From CAXMST01 sp963790085 (lineage in GTDB: Bacteria; Actinomycetota; Thermoleophilia; Solirubrobacterales; 70-9): 64,000 nucleotides of DNA. Position 1 is the stretch's first letter. Each line of letters begins with the position of its first letter. Below the pieces are notes generated by a model. That model was not told the origin of the DNA and searched no databases. It saw only the letters and a list, made by a program, of their open reading frames with translations. The stretch lies in NCBI GenBank assembly GCA_963790085.1, contig CAWBNH010000006.1, forward strand, positions 310,001-374,000, given 5' to 3'. A program made the position numbers and the translations under genes. Shown one piece after another: positions 37,984 through 45,383 of this stretch.

Positions 37984-38985
37984 CTAGGCGACGATCTCGA
38001 TCGGGGTCTCCTGGTCGGGCTCGGCGCCCTCCACGGCCAGCACCCCCTCGAGCGCCGCGATCGCGACCTCGAGCTGGTCGTGATCGGGCTCACGGGTGGT
38101 CAGGCCCTGCAGCATCAGGCCCGGCCACATCAGCGCCCGGACCCAGGCCCGCTGCCGGTTCCGGCCCGCCCACTTGATCACCTCGTAGGCGAGCCCGGCG
38201 ATCAGCGGGATGCCGAGGATGCGACTGAGCAGCAGCCAGTACCAAGCTGGAAGGCCGATCGGAGCGAAGACGAAGATCGCGAGGACCATCACGATCAGCA
38301 GGAAGCTGGTCCCGCAGCGCGGGTGCATCTGCGAGTAGCGCTGGGCCCGCTCGGCGGTGAGCCGATCTCCCGCCTCGAAGCACGAGATCGTCTTGTGCTC
38401 CGCGCCGTGGTACTGGAAGACGCGCCGCAGATCGCCGATCCGGCTGATCATCACGAGGTAGCCGATGAAGATGCCGGTCCGCAGGAGGCCCTCGACGAGC
38501 CAGAAGAGGAAGGCCGAGCCGAGCTGGTCCTTGATCAGGCTGGTCAGTCCGACGGGGATCACGAAGAACAGCACGATCGCCAGCAGCAGCGAGCCGGCCA
38601 CGGTCAGGCCCCAGGTGAGGCCCCCGATCTCCTCGAAGTCGTCCTCCTCGGTGATCTGCGCGTTGGCCGAGATCGAGAGGGCCCTGAAGCCGAGCTTGAG
38701 CGATTCGCCGAGCGCGACCACGCCGCGAATCACCGGCAGGCGCAGCAGGCGATGTCGCTTCGCCCAGCTGACGATCGGCTCGGAGACGACCTCGATCTCA
38801 CCCGCCGGCTTGCGCACCGCGACCGCCCAGGTCGAGACGCCACGCATCATCACGCCCTCGAGCACCGCCTGGCCGCCCAGCGGCGCGTCCCGGCAGCCGA
38901 CCGGCTTGCCGTCAGGCATCGCCTCGGTGGAGATCAGCGCGGGACCGGAGGCACCGGCACCGCCGCTCTGCTCAGCGTCCGCCAT
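37984..38985 (-). CDS. DUF1385 membrane protein (YqhQ-like)
   Basis: A protein of 333 residues. GGQAVLEGVMMRGVSTWAVAVRKP is the DUF1385 signature, followed by RLPVIRGVVALGESLKLGFRAL, then four or more membrane segments (TVAGSLLLAIVLFFVIPVGL) and YHGAEHKTISCFEAGD, a conserved histidine/cysteine region. Its biochemical role is not established; it often sits by rpmE and prfA as here. ATG at 38985 or the adjoining GTG at 38988 are equivalent starts. Confidence 0.85.
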   Translation of the reverse strand: MADAEQSGGAGASGPALISTEAMPDGKPVGCRDAPLGGQAVLEGVMMRGVSTWAVAVRKPAGEIEVVSEPIVSWAKRHRLLRLPVIRGVVALGESLKLGFRALSISANAQITEEDDFEEIGGLTWGLTVAGSLLLAIVLFFVIPVGLTSLIKDQLGSAFLFWLVEGLLRTGIFIGYLVMISRIGDLRRVFQYHGAEHKTISCFEAGDRLTAERAQRYSQMHPRCGTSFLLIVMVLAIFVFAPIGLPAWYWLLLSRILGIPLIAGLAYEVIKWAGRNRQRAWVRALMWPGLMLQGLTTREPDHDQLEVAIAALEGVLAVEGAEPDQETPIEIVA

Positions 38986-39083
38986 CACTGCAACTGAATC
39001 GGCATTCGGGCCCGAAAGCTTCAGCCAAGCGGACAGGGGCAGCGGATCGGCCGCCGACCATCAGCCCCCTTGGCCCTGTTCCG

Positions 39084-39290
39084 TCAGCCCTGTTTCTGCG
39101 CGGCGCGCCGGCGGAAGCGCTCGACGCGACCGCCGGTATCGACCAGCTTCTGCTTGCCGGTGTAGAACGGATGGCACTCAGAGCAGAGCTCGACGTGGAT
39201 CTCAGGCTTGGTTGAGCGGGTGTAGAACTCGTTGCCACAGGAGCAGCGCACGTGGGCGAGCACATAGCTGGGATGGATCTCGGTCTTCAT
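39084..39290 (-). CDS. rpmE: 50S ribosomal protein L31
   Basis: A protein of 68 residues: MKTEIHPSYVLAHVRCSCGNEF, then ELCSECHPFYTGKQKLVDTGGRV. Four zinc-binding cysteines (CSC and CSEC) mark the zinc-containing C+ form. TAGAAT lies eight bases upstream of the ATG. It heads the translation block with DUF1385, prfA, prmC and tsaC. Confidence 0.96.
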   Translation of the reverse strand: MKTEIHPSYVLAHVRCSCGNEFYTRSTKPEIHVELCSECHPFYTGKQKLVDTGGRVERFRRRAAQKQG

Positions 39291-39298
39291 CGCAGGCG

Positions 39299-39304
39299 AT
39301 TCTA
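39299..39304 (-). promoter_or_regulatory. -10-like TAGAAT of rpmE
   Basis: On the minus strand TAGAAT is followed by eight bases and the ATG at 39290, so the rpmE mRNA would have a leader of one or two bases at most. Confidence 0.45.
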
Positions 39305-39348
39305 GAGAAGGCGCGTGGGCGGCAGCGGGTCCCGCGCCCGCGGCGCGC

Positions 39349-39354
39349 TACGCT
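39349..39354 (+). promoter_or_regulatory. -10-like TACGCT of the response regulator gene
   Basis: TACGCT, nine bases, ATG at 39364. It lies about 45 bases from the divergent rpmE hexamer, so the two promoters are back to back. Confidence 0.4.
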
Positions 39355-39363
39355 CGCTGCCAG

Positions 39364-40023
39364 ATGGGCGACGAGAAGATCGAGGTGGTCCTCGCCGACG
39401 ACCACGCCGTGGTGCGCAGCGGCCTGCGCCTGGTGCTGGAGTCCGAGCCGGACCTCAGCGTCGTCGCCGAGGCGGAGGACGTTGACGGCACGCTGCGCAA
39501 GGTGATGGCCTACAAGCCGACGGTGCTCGTCCTCGACATCAACATGGCCGGGCGCTCGAGCCTCGACGAGCTGGCGGAGATCCGCGCCGCGTCGCCCGAG
39601 ACGAGGATCGTCGTGCTGACCATGCAGAAGGAGACCGCCTATGCGCGCGAGGCGCTCCGGGCCGGGGCGAGCGGCTATCTGCTCAAGGAAGCGGCCGACA
39701 CCGACCTCGTCGAGGCCGTTCGCTCGGCGGCATCGGGGCGCAGCTACGTGCAGCCCACGATCGGTGCCCAGCTTGCCTCCGAGCCGCACGAGGACTGGCC
39801 GCCGGACGGGCTCAGCGACCGTGAGGCAGAGGTCCTGCGCCTGATCGCACTCGGACATACGAACAAGGAGATCGGCGAGAAGCTGTTCCTCAGCGTTCGC
39901 ACCGTCGAATCCCACCGCGCCCACATCCAGCAGAAGCTCGGCCTGCAGACCCGCGCCGAGCTCGTCGCCTACGCGCTCGACCGGGAGATGATCGGGGCGC
40001 AGGACGGGCTCGGGAGCCCCTAG
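39364..40023 (+). CDS. NarL/LuxR-family response regulator
   Basis: A protein of 219 residues. The receiver has the acidic pair in VVLADDHAVVRSGL, the phospho-acceptor aspartate in VLVLDINMAG and the lysine in GYLLKEAAD. The LuxR-type helix-turn-helix is LSDREAEVLRLIALGHTNKE ... LSVRTVESHRAHIQQKLG. The recognition helix differs from DosR and is nearer to DegU/NarL types. The convergent histidine kinase, sharing its stop bases, is the likely partner. Targets are unknown but the redox island downstream is an obvious candidate. Confidence 0.9.
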   Translation: MGDEKIEVVLADDHAVVRSGLRLVLESEPDLSVVAEAEDVDGTLRKVMAYKPTVLVLDINMAGRSSLDELAEIRAASPETRIVVLTMQKETAYAREALRAGASGYLLKEAADTDLVEAVRSAASGRSYVQPTIGAQLASEPHEDWPPDGLSDREAEVLRLIALGHTNKEIGEKLFLSVRTVESHRAHIQQKLGLQTRAELVAYALDREMIGAQDGLGSP

Positions 40024-41180
40024 CCCGGGTCCAGCCGCCGGTCCTCGATCGGCAGACGCATCCGCACCGTGGCACCGCGGCCGGGCGCCGACTCGATCGC
40101 GATCGACCCCCCGGCGAGCTCCGCCCGCTCCCTCATGCCGACGATCCCGAAACCGAGGTCGGCGGACTCGGGGTCGAATCCGCTGCCCTCGTCACTGACG
40201 CGAAGCTCGACGTCGTCGCCGCGCGGAGCGAGCCCGACCCGGATCCGCTCCGCGAGCCCGTGGCGGATCGCGTTGGTTATCGCCTCCTGGGCGACCCGAT
40301 AGACGGCGATCTCGACCGCCCCGTCGAAGCGCCCACGCAGGTTCCGGTCGGTCTCGACCTCGATCCGAACACCCTTGCTGCGGGCCTCCACCCGACGCGC
40401 CAGCCCGTCGAGGGCGGCCGCGACCCCGAGCCGGTCGAGCGAGTCGGGGCGGAGGTCGCTGATCAAGGCGCGCATCGCGGCGATCTCCGCGTCGATCTGC
40501 TCGAGGGCTCGATCGACCGCGGACACCAGGCCCCCGTCGCCGAGGCGGCGGCCGCCGGCGAGCATCAGCCGGATCGCCGCGAGCCCCTGCAGGGACTCGT
40601 CGTGCAGCTCCCGGGCCCACTGCAACCGCTCCTGCTCGGCCGCGTCCATCGTCAGCCGCAGCCGCTCGGCGGCAACGGAGCGGGCGTTGTCGATCGCGAT
40701 CGCCGCCCACTCGGCCAGCACCACCGTCGCCGCCTGATCGGCCTCGTCGAAGGGGACCGACCCGGCCTTCTCGGTCAGATAGAGATTGCCCCAGGGCTCG
40801 CCGTGGATCACCACCGGGACGCCGAGGAAGCCATGCATCTCGGGGTGCCCCTCGGGGAACCCGAGAGAGCTGGGATGGGTCGCGACGTCGTCCACCCGCA
40901 GCGGTCTCGGCTCGTCGATCAGCACACCGAGGACGCCGCGGCCGGTCGGCAGGTCGCCGATCCGCGCCCGGGTCTCGGCGTCGATTCCCCGATAGATGAA
41001 GCTGGCGAGGCCGGTGCGGTCCTCGTTGAGGACGCCGATTGCCGCGTAGCGGGCCCCGGTGATCTCGACCGCCGTCTCCAGCACGCGGCCGAGCAGGCTG
41101 TCGAGATCGAGATCCGCGACCAGCTGCCGCCCGGCGCGGAGCAGACGTCGCAGCGCATGTTCGTCGAGGTGGGCCTCCAC
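40020..41180 (-). CDS. DosS-like GAF-domain histidine kinase
   Basis: A protein of 386 residues without membrane helices. One GAF domain (about 30-170) contains LPTGRGVLGVLIDEPRPLR and GFLGVPVVIHGEPWGNLYLTEK, very like the heme-binding GAF-A of mycobacterial DosS/DosT. A histidine near residue 112 (PEGHPEMHGF) lies where I expect the DosS heme ligand. The HisKA_3 phospho-acceptor is His193 in ELHDESLQGL, and the ATPase domain has an N-box AQEAITNAIRHG and GFGIVGMRERA. GTG at 41180, eight bases after TACGCT, is preferred to ATG at 41243. It may sense oxygen, NO, CO or redox state. Confidence 0.88.
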   Translation of the reverse strand: MEAHLDEHALRRLLRAGRQLVADLDLDSLLGRVLETAVEITGARYAAIGVLNEDRTGLASFIYRGIDAETRARIGDLPTGRGVLGVLIDEPRPLRVDDVATHPSSLGFPEGHPEMHGFLGVPVVIHGEPWGNLYLTEKAGSVPFDEADQAATVVLAEWAAIAIDNARSVAAERLRLTMDAAEQERLQWARELHDESLQGLAAIRLMLAGGRRLGDGGLVSAVDRALEQIDAEIAAMRALISDLRPDSLDRLGVAAALDGLARRVEARSKGVRIEVETDRNLRGRFDGAVEIAVYRVAQEAITNAIRHGLAERIRVGLAPRGDDVELRVSDEGSGFDPESADLGFGIVGMRERAELAGGSIAIESAPGRGATVRMRLPIEDRRLDPG

Positions 41181-41188
41181 CCTGAGGC

Positions 41189-41194
41189 AGCGTA
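41189..41194 (-). promoter_or_regulatory. -10-like TACGCT of the histidine kinase gene
   Basis: On the minus strand TACGCT, eight bases, GTG at 41180. It decides the kinase start against the longer ATG form at 41243. Confidence 0.4.
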
Positions 41195-41282
41195 GAGGCA
41201 ATCGAACCGCGAGGCCGGCGGATAGGTAATTCTCCGATGGCATTCGCGGAATCAAGCGGATGGAGCCGGCCGCCGCCGCCCG

Positions 41283-41288
41283 TAGCTT
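41283..41288 (+). promoter_or_regulatory. -10-like TAGCTT of the orphan receiver gene
   Basis: TAGCTT, six bases (cgattc), GTG at 41295. It is one of the tightest matches to the leaderless spacing. Confidence 0.45.
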
Positions 41289-41294
41289 CGATTC

Positions 41295-41759
41295 GTGATC
41301 AATCGGTCCGAGCGCGGAGATGCGGGCCGCTCGAGCGGGCTCGGCGGCCGCAAGCGACGCCGCCGCGGCGGTGGATCGTCGCAGGCGCCGATCCGCGTCG
41401 GGCTCGTCGATGACCACGCCTCGGTACGGCGGGCGATCGGCAACCTCCTATCGGGAGAGCAGGGCATCGAGGTTGCGGGGGAGGCCGAGACGATCGAGGG
41501 GGCCTTGAAGATGGTCAGGGACGACGCGCCTGACGTGGTCTTGCTCGATCTCGGCCTGCGGGACGGTCATTCGCTGCCGGCGATCCCGGCATTGACCGAT
41601 GCCTCGCCCGGCCTCGAGGTGATCGTGCTGGCCATGCACGACGAGCCGGGGTTCCGCGCCGGCGCCATGCGGGCCGGGGCCGCCGCATACCTGCTCAAGG
41701 ACGCTCCCCCCTCGGTGCTGATCGAGACGATCAGCGCCACCCAGGGCCAGGACTCCTGA
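41295..41759 (+). CDS. Stand-alone response regulator receiver domain
   Basis: A protein of 154 residues: an arginine/glycine-rich N-terminal extension (GGRKRRRRGGGSS) and one NarL-type receiver domain, with VGLVDDHASVRRAI, phospho-aspartate in VVLLDLGLRDG and YLLKDAPPSVL. The helix-turn-helix that normally follows is absent; the frame ends soon after the domain. It may be a phosphate sink or a modulator for the divergent DosS-like kinase. The basic extension might contact nucleic acid. Loss of an HTH by truncation is possible but no remnant is seen downstream. Confidence 0.82.
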   Translation: MINRSERGDAGRSSGLGGRKRRRRGGGSSQAPIRVGLVDDHASVRRAIGNLLSGEQGIEVAGEAETIEGALKMVRDDAPDVVLLDLGLRDGHSLPAIPALTDASPGLEVIVLAMHDEPGFRAGAMRAGAAAYLLKDAPPSVLIETISATQGQDS

Positions 41760-41798
41760 GCCGCCAGGGGCAGGGTCCGCGGCCAGCGTCCGGCTACC

Positions 41799-43727
41799 TC
41801 AGCCGCGCAGCACCCGCAGCGCGTTGAGGATCACGGCGACGTCGATCACCTCCTGCAGCAGGGCGCCCGCAACCGGGGTCAGGTAGCCGAATGCCGCGAA
41901 CCCCATCGCGATGCCGCTGAGGCCCATGCCGGCGATGATTCCCTGGCGGGCGACCCGCAGCGAGCGCCTGCCGATCCGGATCGCATCGGCGATCCGATCG
42001 ACGCGGTCGACGGTCAGCACGGCATCGGCCGACTCGCTGGCCGCCGTCGCCCCGCGAGCGCCCATCGCGATCCCGACATCGGCCAGCGCCAGCGCCGGGG
42101 CATCGTTCACCCCGTCACCGACCATCACCACGGCGCCCCCGCCGAGCTCGCGCTCGTCCCGCACCAGCTCCAGCTTGCGCTCGGGCGAGCACTCCGCGTG
42201 CACGTCGGTCAGCCCAACCGAGGCCGCGACCCGCTCGGCGACGCGCCGATCGTCGCCGGTCACCAGGACGAGACGATCGAGCCCCGACTCGCGGACCGCC
42301 GCGATCATCTCCGCGGCGTCATCGCGCAGCGGGTCGGCGAGCTCGATCGTACCCGCCGGCTGACCGTCGATCGCAACGGAGACCGTCGCCGAGCCCGCGG
42401 TCCGGTGCCGCACGCTCTCGGCGAAGTCCGCGTCGCCGGCGTCCGCGACCCTGTCCTCGACCCAGGCAAGCCGGCCCAAGACCACACGGTGCCCATCGAC
42501 CGTGCCCTCGATTCCCTGACCCGGCTCCTCGTCGGTGTCGGCCGGGGTGCTGAGCTCGAGGCCGCGCCCGCGGGCGGCCGCCGCGAGCGACTCGGCCAGG
42601 ACGTGGGCCGAGGCCTGGTCGAGCGAAGCCGCGTAGAACAGCAGGCGATCGGGATCGACCCCATCGAGCGGCGCGATCCGGCTGATCTGCGGTTCGCCCT
42701 TGGTCAGCGTTCCCGTCTTGTCGAGCAGGATCGTGTGGGCAGCGCCTAGCGCCTCGATCGCGCCGCCCCCCTTGACGACGATCCCCCGGCGGGCGGCACG
42801 CGATACGCCTGAGATGATCGCTATCGGCGTCGCGAGGATCAGCGGGCACGGCGTCGCGACGACAAGCACGGCGAGTGCCCGGACCTGGTCACCGGAGCCG
42901 ATCCAGGCGGCCGCGGCGACGATCAGCGTGACCGGCAGGAAGATCACCGCGTAGCGGTCGGCGAGCCGGACGAACGGAGCCCGCTCGCGCTCCGCCGAGC
43001 GCACGAGGCGGACGATCCCGGCATAGGTGCTGTCGGCTGCGGTGCGCGTCGCCGCGACGTCGATCGGGCTGCCGAGGTTGAGCGTCCCACTGCGCAGGAT
43101 CTCGCCCGGCGAGACCGAGACCGGCAGCGACTCGCCGGTCACCGCTGACTCGTCGATGCTCGTCGCGCCCGATTCGATCAGGCAGTCGGCCGGCACGACC
43201 TCGCCGCTGCGAATCATCAGCCGATCGCCGGGCGCGATCAGCTCAGCGCCGATCTCCTCCAGGCCCGAGTCGGTGTAGCGATGCGCAACCCGCGGGGCGT
43301 GCTCGAGCAGAGACCGCAGCTCTCGCTTGGCCCTGCCTGCGGCGTAGTCCTCCAGCGCGTTGCCCCCCGAGAGCATCAGCGCCACCACCGCACCGGCGAG
43401 GTACTCGCCCATCGCGAGGGCGGTAGCCATCGCGAGAAGTGCGATCGCATCGACCCCGGGATCCCCCCGCATCAGGCTGCGGCCGACGTCCACCGCCAGC
43501 GGCACGAGGACGATCGCCGTGACCACGGCCCAGACAGCATCGGCGGCGCTCGCGTCACCGGCGAGCGCCAGGGCGCCGCCGACGGCGATCGCCACCGTGG
43601 CGAGCAGCGCCAGGACCCACGGCTCTCTCAACCGCCTCAGGTTCACCCGCTGATCATCCCCCAAGCGCGGGACGCGGGGCTCCGTAGGCCTTACGGGGGG
43701 CGGCTCCGCGGCGATCCCCGATGACAT
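41799..43727 (-). CDS. P1B-type heavy-metal translocating ATPase
   Basis: A protein of 642 residues. It has no N-terminal heavy-metal-binding (HMA) domain; membrane segments begin soon after the start. The ion-pathway motif is TPCPL (VVVATPCPLILATP), the phosphorylation site DKTGTLTKG, and the hinge GDGVNDAPAL. The usual SEHPLA motif reads SAHVLA, so the HP proline is missing. The last segment, LLQEVIDVAVILNAL, is the class's typical ending. It probably exports zinc, cobalt or a similar ion. The start is ATG at 43727; GTG at 43739 is nearly within the promoter-like TAGCTA. Confidence 0.9.
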   Translation of the reverse strand: MSSGIAAEPPPVRPTEPRVPRLGDDQRVNLRRLREPWVLALLATVAIAVGGALALAGDASAADAVWAVVTAIVLVPLAVDVGRSLMRGDPGVDAIALLAMATALAMGEYLAGAVVALMLSGGNALEDYAAGRAKRELRSLLEHAPRVAHRYTDSGLEEIGAELIAPGDRLMIRSGEVVPADCLIESGATSIDESAVTGESLPVSVSPGEILRSGTLNLGSPIDVAATRTAADSTYAGIVRLVRSAERERAPFVRLADRYAVIFLPVTLIVAAAAWIGSGDQVRALAVLVVATPCPLILATPIAIISGVSRAARRGIVVKGGGAIEALGAAHTILLDKTGTLTKGEPQISRIAPLDGVDPDRLLFYAASLDQASAHVLAESLAAAARGRGLELSTPADTDEEPGQGIEGTVDGHRVVLGRLAWVEDRVADAGDADFAESVRHRTAGSATVSVAIDGQPAGTIELADPLRDDAAEMIAAVRESGLDRLVLVTGDDRRVAERVAASVGLTDVHAECSPERKLELVRDERELGGGAVVMVGDGVNDAPALALADVGIAMGARGATAASESADAVLTVDRVDRIADAIRIGRRSLRVARQGIIAGMGLSGIAMGFAAFGYLTPVAGALLQEVIDVAVILNALRVLRG

Positions 43728-43740
43728 CGCGACGGCCACC

Positions 43741-43746
43741 TAGCTA
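43741..43746. promoter_or_regulatory. Palindromic TAGCTA between divergent ATPase and USP genes
   Basis: TAGCTA is its own reverse complement and fits a -10 hexamer on both strands. On the minus strand it is 13 bases before the ATPase ATG; on the plus strand it is 47 bases before the USP GTG. It may be a shared core promoter element. Confidence 0.35.
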
Positions 43747-43793
43747 CCGTGCCCGTGAGACCCGACCGGCGGCCGACGAGCAGAAGGGAAACC

Positions 43794-44672
43794 GTGACCG
43801 AGAGGATCATCATCGCCGTCGACGGCCGGCCCGAGTCGCGGGACGCGGTCCAGCTCGCGTCCGAGCTGGCCGCTCCTATCGGTGCCGAGCTCGACGCTGC
43901 CGCCGTCCTCGACTACAGCCCCCTGCCGATCGACCTCGAGCCGTACGAGGTCGCCCTGCGCGATCACTTCGAGCGGATCTTCGAGCAGGTCACGGCGCAG
44001 GCGCCCAGGGTGACCTACACGGCACACCGCCTGACCGGACCCTCGCCGGCGGGTGCCCTGTCGGCGCTCGCTGAGGAGCTCGAGCCGATCATGGTCGTGC
44101 TCGGCTCCACCCACCGCGGCCGGGTCGGTCGCGTTCTCCCGGGGTCACTGGGAGATCGGCTGCTGGGCGGCGGCCCATCCCCGGTGGCGATCGCGCCCCG
44201 CGGCTATGCCGAGAGCACGCACGCCCTCGAGCGGATTGGCGTCGGCTTCGACGGCCGCGGGGAGTCGGCCGTCGCCCTCGCCTTCGCCGCCGGAGTCGCC
44301 GAGTCGCTGGGAGCCGGGCTGCGCCTGATCGCCGTCCTCCCCCCGCCCAGCTCGACGCTCGAGGCGATCGTCGCACCGCTCGGCTACGAGGAGGCGCTGC
44401 GCGAGCGGCTCGAGGGCGCATTGGCCGAAGGCGCGGCGGCCTTCCCCGCAATCGAGACCGAGACCTCACTGCTGGCAGGCGATCCGGCCGCGACGCTCGC
44501 CGCCGAGAGCGAGGATCTCGACCTGATCGTCGTCGGATCGCGCGGCTACGGGCCGCTCCGGCGCGCCCTGCTCGGCAACGTCAACTCACAGCTGACCCGT
44601 GAGGCGGCCTGCCCGACGATCGTCGTGCCGCGGGCCTGGAGCGGGCCCGCATCGGAGCCGGCGGGCACCTAG
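43794..44672 (+). CDS. Tandem universal stress protein
   Basis: A protein of 292 residues with two USP domains. The first opens RIIIAVDGRPESRDAVQLASEL and ends LGSTHRGRVGRVLPGSLGDRLL; the second opens RIGVGFDGRGESAVALAFA and ends VVGSRGYGPLRRALLGNVNSQL. The G2xG9xG(S/T) pattern for ATP binding is present in both. GTG at 43794 follows AAGGGA. Mycobacterial tandem USPs (Rv2623 type) are under DosR control and slow growth in hypoxia. A second gene of the same layout lies at 59525-60454. Confidence 0.93.
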   Translation: MTERIIIAVDGRPESRDAVQLASELAAPIGAELDAAAVLDYSPLPIDLEPYEVALRDHFERIFEQVTAQAPRVTYTAHRLTGPSPAGALSALAEELEPIMVVLGSTHRGRVGRVLPGSLGDRLLGGGPSPVAIAPRGYAESTHALERIGVGFDGRGESAVALAFAAGVAESLGAGLRLIAVLPPPSSTLEAIVAPLGYEEALRERLEGALAEGAAAFPAIETETSLLAGDPAATLAAESEDLDLIVVGSRGYGPLRRALLGNVNSQLTREAACPTIVVPRAWSGPASEPAGT

Positions 44673-44690
44673 GCGCCGCGGCCCGCGGCG
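44673..44690. terminator. GC-rich stem-loop after USP stop
   Basis: CGCCGCG and CGCGGCG pair around a three-base loop directly after the TAG of the USP gene. There is no T-run, so it may be an attenuating hairpin, not a full intrinsic terminator. Confidence 0.25.
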
Positions 44691-44702
44691 ATCGCAGAGC
44701 CG

Positions 44703-45281
44703 ATGGAGGGATACCTGCTCGCAGCGGCGACCGTCTTCGCGGTCAACCTCCTGCCGGCCTTCGGGCCGCCGACCTGGGCCGTGCTCGTCCTCCTGCAGGT
44801 CAACCTCGGCCTCGAGCCGGCCGCGCTCGTCCTGATCGGCGCCGCCTCGGCCGCCTGCGGCAGGCTGCTGCTCGCGCTCGGGGCGCGACGGATGCGGGGT
44901 CGGATGTCGGCGGAGCGGCTCGAGAACCTCGACCTGGTGGCGGCGGAGTTGAGCGCGAGTCGGGCGCGAGGCCTGGGCGCGCTGGCCCTCTTTCTGATCT
45001 CACCGCTTCCCTCTGCCCAGCTCTTCATCGGTGCCGGGCTGCTCGATGCGCCCCTGCGACCGCTGCTCGCCGCTTTCGTGGTCGGTCGGCTGGTCGCGTA
45101 CTCGATCTACGTCGGGCTGGCGACGGTCGCCGCCGACAACCTCGGCGCGCTGCTCGGCGAGACGCTCGGCTCGCCTCTCGGGATCGCGCTTCAGCTGCTG
45201 ATGCTCGGCGGGCTCGCAGCGCTGGTCAAGGTCGACTGGGCCCGAGTCCTTCGGGGCCGCAGGCCCGCCGGCCATCCGTAG
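44703..45281 (+). CDS. VTT/DedA-like membrane protein
   Basis: A protein of 192 residues with four to five membrane segments. NLLPAFGPPTWAVLVLLQVNLG followed by a small-residue-rich helix and LALFLISPLPSAQLFIGAGLL resembles the re-entrant loops of the DedA/VTT (SNARE-associated) family, which includes polyprenyl-phosphate and phospholipid flippases. The match is by pattern only. It stands 30 bases after the USP gene and ahead of the hydrogenase operon, probably in the same island. Confidence 0.6.
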   Translation: MEGYLLAAATVFAVNLLPAFGPPTWAVLVLLQVNLGLEPAALVLIGAASAACGRLLLALGARRMRGRMSAERLENLDLVAAELSASRARGLGALALFLISPLPSAQLFIGAGLLDAPLRPLLAAFVVGRLVAYSIYVGLATVAADNLGALLGETLGSPLGIALQLLMLGGLAALVKVDWARVLRGRRPAGHP

Positions 45282-45335
45282 GAACTGCGGTCCCGATTCG
45301 CGACATTGACCCGAGGGCCGCGCGGGCGGACGATC

Positions 45336-45341
45336 TATTCT
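45336..45341 (+). promoter_or_regulatory. Candidate -10 (TATTCT) of the hydrogenase operon
   Basis: TATTCT lies 42 bases before the likely start codon. TTGACC at 45306-45311 looks like a -35 box but is 24 bases away, too far for standard spacing, so an activator or alternative sigma factor may be needed. Confidence 0.3.
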
Positions 45342-45383
45342 GGAGCCCTGGAGTCGCCGACCACCACGGATCGGAGAGAGAGA

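Noticed and set aside
41230..41254. Possible operator ATTCTCCG...CGCGGAAT between kinase and orphan receiver
   Set aside because: Only 6 of 8 arm positions match and the spacing is arbitrary; not distinguishable from chance.
45306..45311. TTG at 45306 as start of the hydrogenase beta subunit
   Set aside because: It coincides with a TTGACC -35-like box and adds residues unlike the family; kept only as an alternative.
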